From JACRBK01 sp964427955 (lineage in GTDB: Bacteria; Chloroflexota; Anaerolineae; Aggregatilineales; Aggregatilineaceae), in contig CAYRWY010000094.1 in assembly GCA_964427955.1 (NCBI GenBank), forward strand, positions 1 to 15,946: a stretch of 15,946 bases of DNA, given 5' to 3'. The translations under genes and the position numbers were made by a program. Below, piece by piece: positions 12,917-15,946 of this stretch (position 1 is the first letter of the stretch; each line of letters starts with the position of its first letter). The notes beneath the pieces are model-generated. The model was not told the origin of the DNA. It worked only from the letters and a program-made list of their open reading frames with translations, and searched no databases.

Positions 12917-13821
12917 ACAAGGAACTCGTTTTCTCGCAGGAAGTCGAGGCCGCGCTGCGGGCCGGACGCCCGGTCGTGGCGCTGGAATCGACTCTGATCA
13001 CGCACGGCTTTCCCTATCCCGCCAACGTCGAGACGGCGCTGGGCATGGAGGCCGCCATTCGCGAGGAAGGGGCTGTTCCGGCGACGATTGCGGTGCTGGA
13101 CGGCCAGATCAAGATCGGGTTGTCGCGGGATGAGGTCGAACGGTTGGCGGCGCTCGGCCAGCAGGGCGTGCGCAAGTGCTCGCGGCGCGACCTGCCGATT
13201 GTCGTCGGACTGCACCAGCACGGCGCGACGACCGTCGCCGGGACTATGATCGTGGCGCACCTGGCCGGGATCAAGACCTTTGCCACCGGCGGGATCGGCG
13301 GCGTGCATCGCGGCCATCCCCAGGACATCAGCGCCGACCTGATCGAGTTGGGCCGCACGCCGATCACGGTGGTCTGCGCGGGCGCCAAGTCGATCCTGGA
13401 CCTGCCGCTGACGCTCGAAGTGCTCGAAACGCAGGGCGTGCCCGTGTTGGGCTATCGGACCGACACCCTGCCCGCCTTCTACAGCCGGACGAGCGGGCTG
13501 CCGGTCGATCAGCGCGTCAATACGCCGGACGAAGTCGCGGCGATTGCGGCGGCACGGGACCGGCTGGGCTTGCAGCATGGCATCCTGGTCACTGCGCCGG
13601 TGCCCGAAGCGGACGCGCTGCCCGTCGCCGAGGCGGAAGCCGCCATCACCGAAGCAACGCGCCAGGCCGATGCCGCCGGAATTCACGGCAAAGCCGTCAC
13701 GCCGTACGTGCTGGCGAAAGTATTGGAACTGACCGGCGGGCGCTCGCAGAAGGCGAATATCGCGGCGTTGATCAACAACGCGCGAGTGGGCGCGCGCATC
13801 GCGCTGGCGTTGGCCAAATAG
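12913..13821 (+). CDS. psuG: Pseudouridine-5'-phosphate glycosidase PsuG
   Basis: A 302-residue enzyme matching the PsuG/IndA family nearly end to end. It splits the C-C bond of pseudouridine 5'-phosphate to give uracil and ribose 5-phosphate (run in reverse in vitro), as a trimer with Mn2+. Visible hallmarks: VVALESTLITHGFPYPAN (21-38) with catalytic-type E25, IAVLDGQIKIGL (59-70), VRKCSRRDLP (86-95), FATGGIGGVHRG (123-134) and D138 of the metal-binding loop, VVCAGAKSILDLPLTLE (153-169) with K159 matching the Schiff-base lysine (K166 in E. coli), VLGYRTDTLPAFYSR (178-192), and the end pattern NIAALINNARVGARIA (282-297). ATG 12913 overlaps the YjbQ stop by 4 bp. Together with the upstream kinase it forms the two-step pseudouridine breakdown route. 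The ATP-requiring kinase step and the importer upstream complete a plausible uptake-to-ribose-phosphate path. Confidence 0.96.
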   Translation: MNKELVFSQEVEAALRAGRPVVALESTLITHGFPYPANVETALGMEAAIREEGAVPATIAVLDGQIKIGLSRDEVERLAALGQQGVRKCSRRDLPIVVGLHQHGATTVAGTMIVAHLAGIKTFATGGIGGVHRGHPQDISADLIELGRTPITVVCAGAKSILDLPLTLEVLETQGVPVLGYRTDTLPAFYSRTSGLPVDQRVNTPDEVAAIAAARDRLGLQHGILVTAPVPEADALPVAEAEAAITEATRQADAAGIHGKAVTPYVLAKVLELTGGRSQKANIAALINNARVGARIALALAK

Positions 13822-13834
13822 AGGAAAAAATGCG

Positions 13835-15589
13835 GTGAGCGAGCGTGTCGATCCTCCGGCCCCCGACGCGGAATTTCCCGCCGGTGGGTCAGACTCCCAG
13901 CCCGTGCTGCACTTTCCGCGCCAGTCGCGTCTCCGGCTGTTCGAGGAACGGCTGCGCGCGCAGTGGATGGTCTGGCTGGTCGCCGGATTGACGCTCAGCG
14001 ATGGCGTTCTGAGCCTGGTGCAGATGGTGGCGGTGCGCTTTCACCAGTCCCCGCACCTGTTCAACCGGGTGCTGCCCTTCGGCGTCCATCACTGGAATCG
14101 CTCCCTCACCGTCGTGTTTGGCTTCACGCTCATCTACCTGTCGATCAACCTGTTCCAACGGCGGCAGGTGGCGTGGGCCGTCACCATCGGCATTTCGCTG
14201 CTTTCGACGTTACCGCATCTCGGGCGGGGCGATGACCTGTCGTGGATTTCGACCATTGCCCCGCTCAGCACCACCGTGCTGTTGATCATCGCCCGCCAGC
14301 ATTTCACCGTGCGCAGCGAGACCAACAGCATCCTGCGCGGCGTGGGGCTGTTCCTGCTGAGCCTGGTGATCGCACTGGCCTACGGCACGGTCGGCTTTTA
14401 CCTGCTGGAAAAACGCGACTTTGGCCTGGACTTCAACTGGGGCGATGGCTTGATCCGCACCCTGCGCGAGTTCACCCTGATCGGCAATCGCGACCTGATG
14501 CCCCGCACCCGTCACGCGCGTTGGTTCCTCGATTCGCTGCGGCTGCTGGGACTGGTCGCGGGGGCCTTCGGCCTCTACAGCCTGTTCCGCCCGCTGGCCT
14601 ACCGCCTGCGCACGCTGCCGCACGAGCGGGCGATGGCGAAAGCGATCCTCGAAAAGTATGGCCTCTCGTCGCTGGATTTCTTCAAGCTGTGGCCGGACAA
14701 GTCGTTCTTCTTCTCCGGGGATCACACCTGTTTCGTCGCCTATCGCACCGCCTGGAACGTGGCGATCTGCCTGGGCGATCCGGTCGGGCCGCTCGACCGG
14801 TTGGAAGACTTCACGCGCAGCTTTTTGCGCTACTGCGCCGACAACGGCTGGGGCGTGGCCTTTCACCAGGCTCCGCCGGACCTGATCCCGCTCTACCAGC
14901 ATCTGGGCCTCGGCATCCTCAAGATCGGCGAAGTCGGCATCGTGAACCTGGAGCGATTCTGTAACGAAACCGCGCGCGATAAGCACTTCCGCCACGCCCG
15001 CAATCGCTTCGAAAAAGAAGCCTATACCCTCACCCGGCATCTGCCGCCGCACGCGCCCGAACTGATCGGCGCAGTAGAAGAGGTATCGAACGAGTGGCTG
15101 TCGCTGCCGGGGCGGCGTGAGCGCGGCTTCACGCTGGGGCAGTTCCGGCGCGATTACGTCAACGAGACGCCGCTGTTCGTGCTGCGCGATCCGGATGGGC
15201 GGGTGCTGGCGTTCGTCAACGAGATTCCCGTTTACCGGGCGGGCGATGCCACCATCGACATGATGCGCCACCGGGTCGAGATCCCTAATGGGTCGATGGA
15301 CTACCTCTTCCAGGGCTTGCTGCTGCGGCTGCATGACGAAGGATTCCAACGCTTCGACCTGGGCCTGGCCCCCTTCACCGGCGTGGGAGATCGTCCGGGG
15401 GCCAGCTTCGAAGAACGCACCATTCACCAGCTTTTCGAGCACCTGAACCGCTTCTTTTCTTACAAGGGACTGCGCAACTATAAAGACAAGTTCGAGCCGG
15501 ACTGGGAAGATGCATTCCTGGCCTACCAGGGTGGACCGCCCGGCCTGCTGCGGACGGCCCTGGCCATCACGAAAGTGACCGAAGAATGA
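13835..15589 (+). CDS. MprF-like phosphatidylglycerol lysyltransferase (aminoacyl-PG synthase domain with N-terminal membrane helices)
   Basis: A 584-residue membrane enzyme. After a ~40-residue proline-rich cytosolic start come about six hydrophobic helices (near 44-66, 89-106, 112-128, 137-153, 168-190 and 234-252). The C-terminal half (about 260-570) is the LPG-synthase domain (DUF2156): DKSFFFS..HTCFVAYR (288-304), CLGDPVGPL (312-320), WGVAFHQ (339-345), GFTLGQFRRDYV (431-442), DMMRHRVEIPNGSMDYL (475-491), FDLGLAPFTGVG (507-518) and LRNYKDKFEPDW (546-557). Such enzymes transfer an amino acid from aminoacyl-tRNA to phosphatidylglycerol, reducing surface charge. The seven or so flippase helices that precede this unit in full-length MprF are missing; a flippase-like protein starts in the next gene. 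Start: GTG 13835, with GAGG (13821-13824) ten bases upstream; an ATG at 13830 is followed at once by a stop. The 13-bp gap after psuG implies co-transcription despite unrelated function. Confidence 0.9.
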   Translation: MSERVDPPAPDAEFPAGGSDSQPVLHFPRQSRLRLFEERLRAQWMVWLVAGLTLSDGVLSLVQMVAVRFHQSPHLFNRVLPFGVHHWNRSLTVVFGFTLIYLSINLFQRRQVAWAVTIGISLLSTLPHLGRGDDLSWISTIAPLSTTVLLIIARQHFTVRSETNSILRGVGLFLLSLVIALAYGTVGFYLLEKRDFGLDFNWGDGLIRTLREFTLIGNRDLMPRTRHARWFLDSLRLLGLVAGAFGLYSLFRPLAYRLRTLPHERAMAKAILEKYGLSSLDFFKLWPDKSFFFSGDHTCFVAYRTAWNVAICLGDPVGPLDRLEDFTRSFLRYCADNGWGVAFHQAPPDLIPLYQHLGLGILKIGEVGIVNLERFCNETARDKHFRHARNRFEKEAYTLTRHLPPHAPELIGAVEEVSNEWLSLPGRRERGFTLGQFRRDYVNETPLFVLRDPDGRVLAFVNEIPVYRAGDATIDMMRHRVEIPNGSMDYLFQGLLLRLHDEGFQRFDLGLAPFTGVGDRPGASFEERTIHQLFEHLNRFFSYKGLRNYKDKFEPDWEDAFLAYQGGPPGLLRTALAITKVTEE

Positions 15590-15946
15590 GTCAGGCTGCG
15601 TCGCATAAGCCCCTGCGCCTCATGTTGGGCGTGTTCCTGGCGCTCATCCTGGTCGGGATCATCGCCGTCGCGCTGGACTGGCCGCAGTTTCACCGCGTCC
15701 TGCGCCAGGCGCAGTGGGGCTGGGTCGCCGTCGCATTAGGGTTCACGGCGATCTCCTACCTCTGCCTGAGCTACGGCTTCGCCATCGCCTGCCGCATCTT
15801 CGGCATCGGGATCGGCCAGCGCGAACTGCTGGAAGTCGGCTTCATTTCCAACGTGCTCAACAACCTCATGACCAGCGGGGGCGCGGCGGGCTATTCGCTG
15901 CGGCTGCTGGTCATGCGCCAGCGCGGCCAGTCGGTCGCGGACATCA
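15586..15946 (+). CDS. Flippase-like membrane protein, LPG-synthase TM region/UPF0104 family (3' truncated by window)
   Basis: 120 codons are visible, and the frame runs off the right edge. After a short basic start (HKPLRL) comes helix 1 (LMLGVFLALILVGIIAVAL, residues 13-31), then WPQFHRVLRQAQWGWVAVALGF leading into helix 2, and later the block ELLEVGFISNVLNNLMTSGGAAGYSLRLLVMRQRG. That last stretch, with a helix break at N-N-L-M-T-S-G-G and a following G-x-S-L-R, is characteristic of the lysylphosphatidylglycerol synthase transmembrane family (AglD/UPF0104), the flippase half of MprF. ATG 15586 overlaps the stop of the synthase gene by 4 bp (ATGA), so both halves of an MprF function appear to be encoded as separate, translationally coupled genes in the order synthase then flippase. 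The remaining helices lie outside the window. Confidence 0.82.
   Translation, partial: MSQAASHKPLRLMLGVFLALILVGIIAVALDWPQFHRVLRQAQWGWVAVALGFTAISYLCLSYGFAIACRIFGIGIGQRELLEVGFISNVLNNLMTSGGAAGYSLRLLVMRQRGQSVADI

Noticed and set aside
13830..13838. Two-codon frame ATG-CGG-TGA just before the MprF-like start
   Set aside because: A minimal start-stop overlapping the GTG start could in principle modulate initiation, but one chance ATG is not evidence.
13176..13838. Open frame on the same strand overlapping psuG in another phase
   Set aside because: Arg/Ala/Gly-rich shadow of psuG with no motif.
14210..15442. Long antisense open frame opposite the MprF-like gene
   Set aside because: Gln/Arg/Ala-rich sequence without domain features; the plus-strand frame carries the conserved LPG-synthase motifs.
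1..15946. CRISPR array, tRNA, rRNA, transposase, toxin-antitoxin or phage genes
   Set aside because: No regularly spaced direct repeats, no tRNA-like folds and no matching protein motifs were seen on reading both strands.

Overview
The window looks like a chromosomal piece of a GC-rich, free-living bacterium. The gene style (BMP-type nucleoside importer with oversized permeases, M42 peptidase pairs, split MprF-like genes, dispersed palindromic repeats of the CCTCACCCCC/GGAGAGGGG and AGGGGCGT/ACGCCCCT kinds) most resembles Chloroflexota of the Anaerolineae type. That assignment is an inference from recall; no marker gene is present to prove it.

Layout. (1) 2-244 (+): the 3' end of a probable SAM-dependent methyltransferase. 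(2) 242-336: a palindromic repeat between two convergent transcripts. (3) 333-3466 (-): a tight three-gene operon, transcribed as nucleoside hydrolase (IUNH family), canonical M42 metallopeptidase, then a second, diverged M42 paralog. (4) 3467-3774: a divergent control region with a near-consensus sigma-70 promoter for the rightward genes, plus hairpins and short palindromes. (5) 3775-10239 (+): a complete BMP/PnrA-type ABC importer for nucleosides, made of binding protein, intrinsic terminator, double ATPase, permease 1 and permease 2. Permease 1 carries a tandem beta-sandwich (PPC-like) insert. Permease 2 carries an extra C-terminal membrane segment. (6) 10240-10514: a repeat-rich spacer. 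(7) 10515-13821 (+): ADP-ribosylglycohydrolase-family protein, PfkB-family kinase, YjbQ/UPF0047 protein and pseudouridine-5'-phosphate glycosidase (PsuG). (8) 13835-15946 (+): an MprF-like aminoacyl-phosphatidylglycerol synthase, then the start of a separate flippase-type membrane protein. These two follow the psuG operon with almost no gap.

How the genes fit together. The unifying theme is nucleoside capture and dismantling. The BMP protein and ABC complex import nucleosides. The IUNH cleaves N-nucleosides to base plus ribose. The PfkB kinase and PsuG would phosphorylate and split C-nucleosides (pseudouridine) to uracil and ribose 5-phosphate. The ADP-ribosylglycohydrolase-family enzyme and the YjbQ protein are embedded partners of unknown substrate. 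The cluster combines parts that in E. coli lie in two separate loci, psuK-psuG-psuT and yegT-yegU-yegV.

The most unusual item is permease 1 (6630-8786). It is about twice the normal length because two extra membrane helices and two related extracytoplasmic domains are inserted in what is normally the first external loop. The partner binding protein has no lipobox. This suggests, as inference only, that the inserted domains help hold or dock the binding protein or its ligand.
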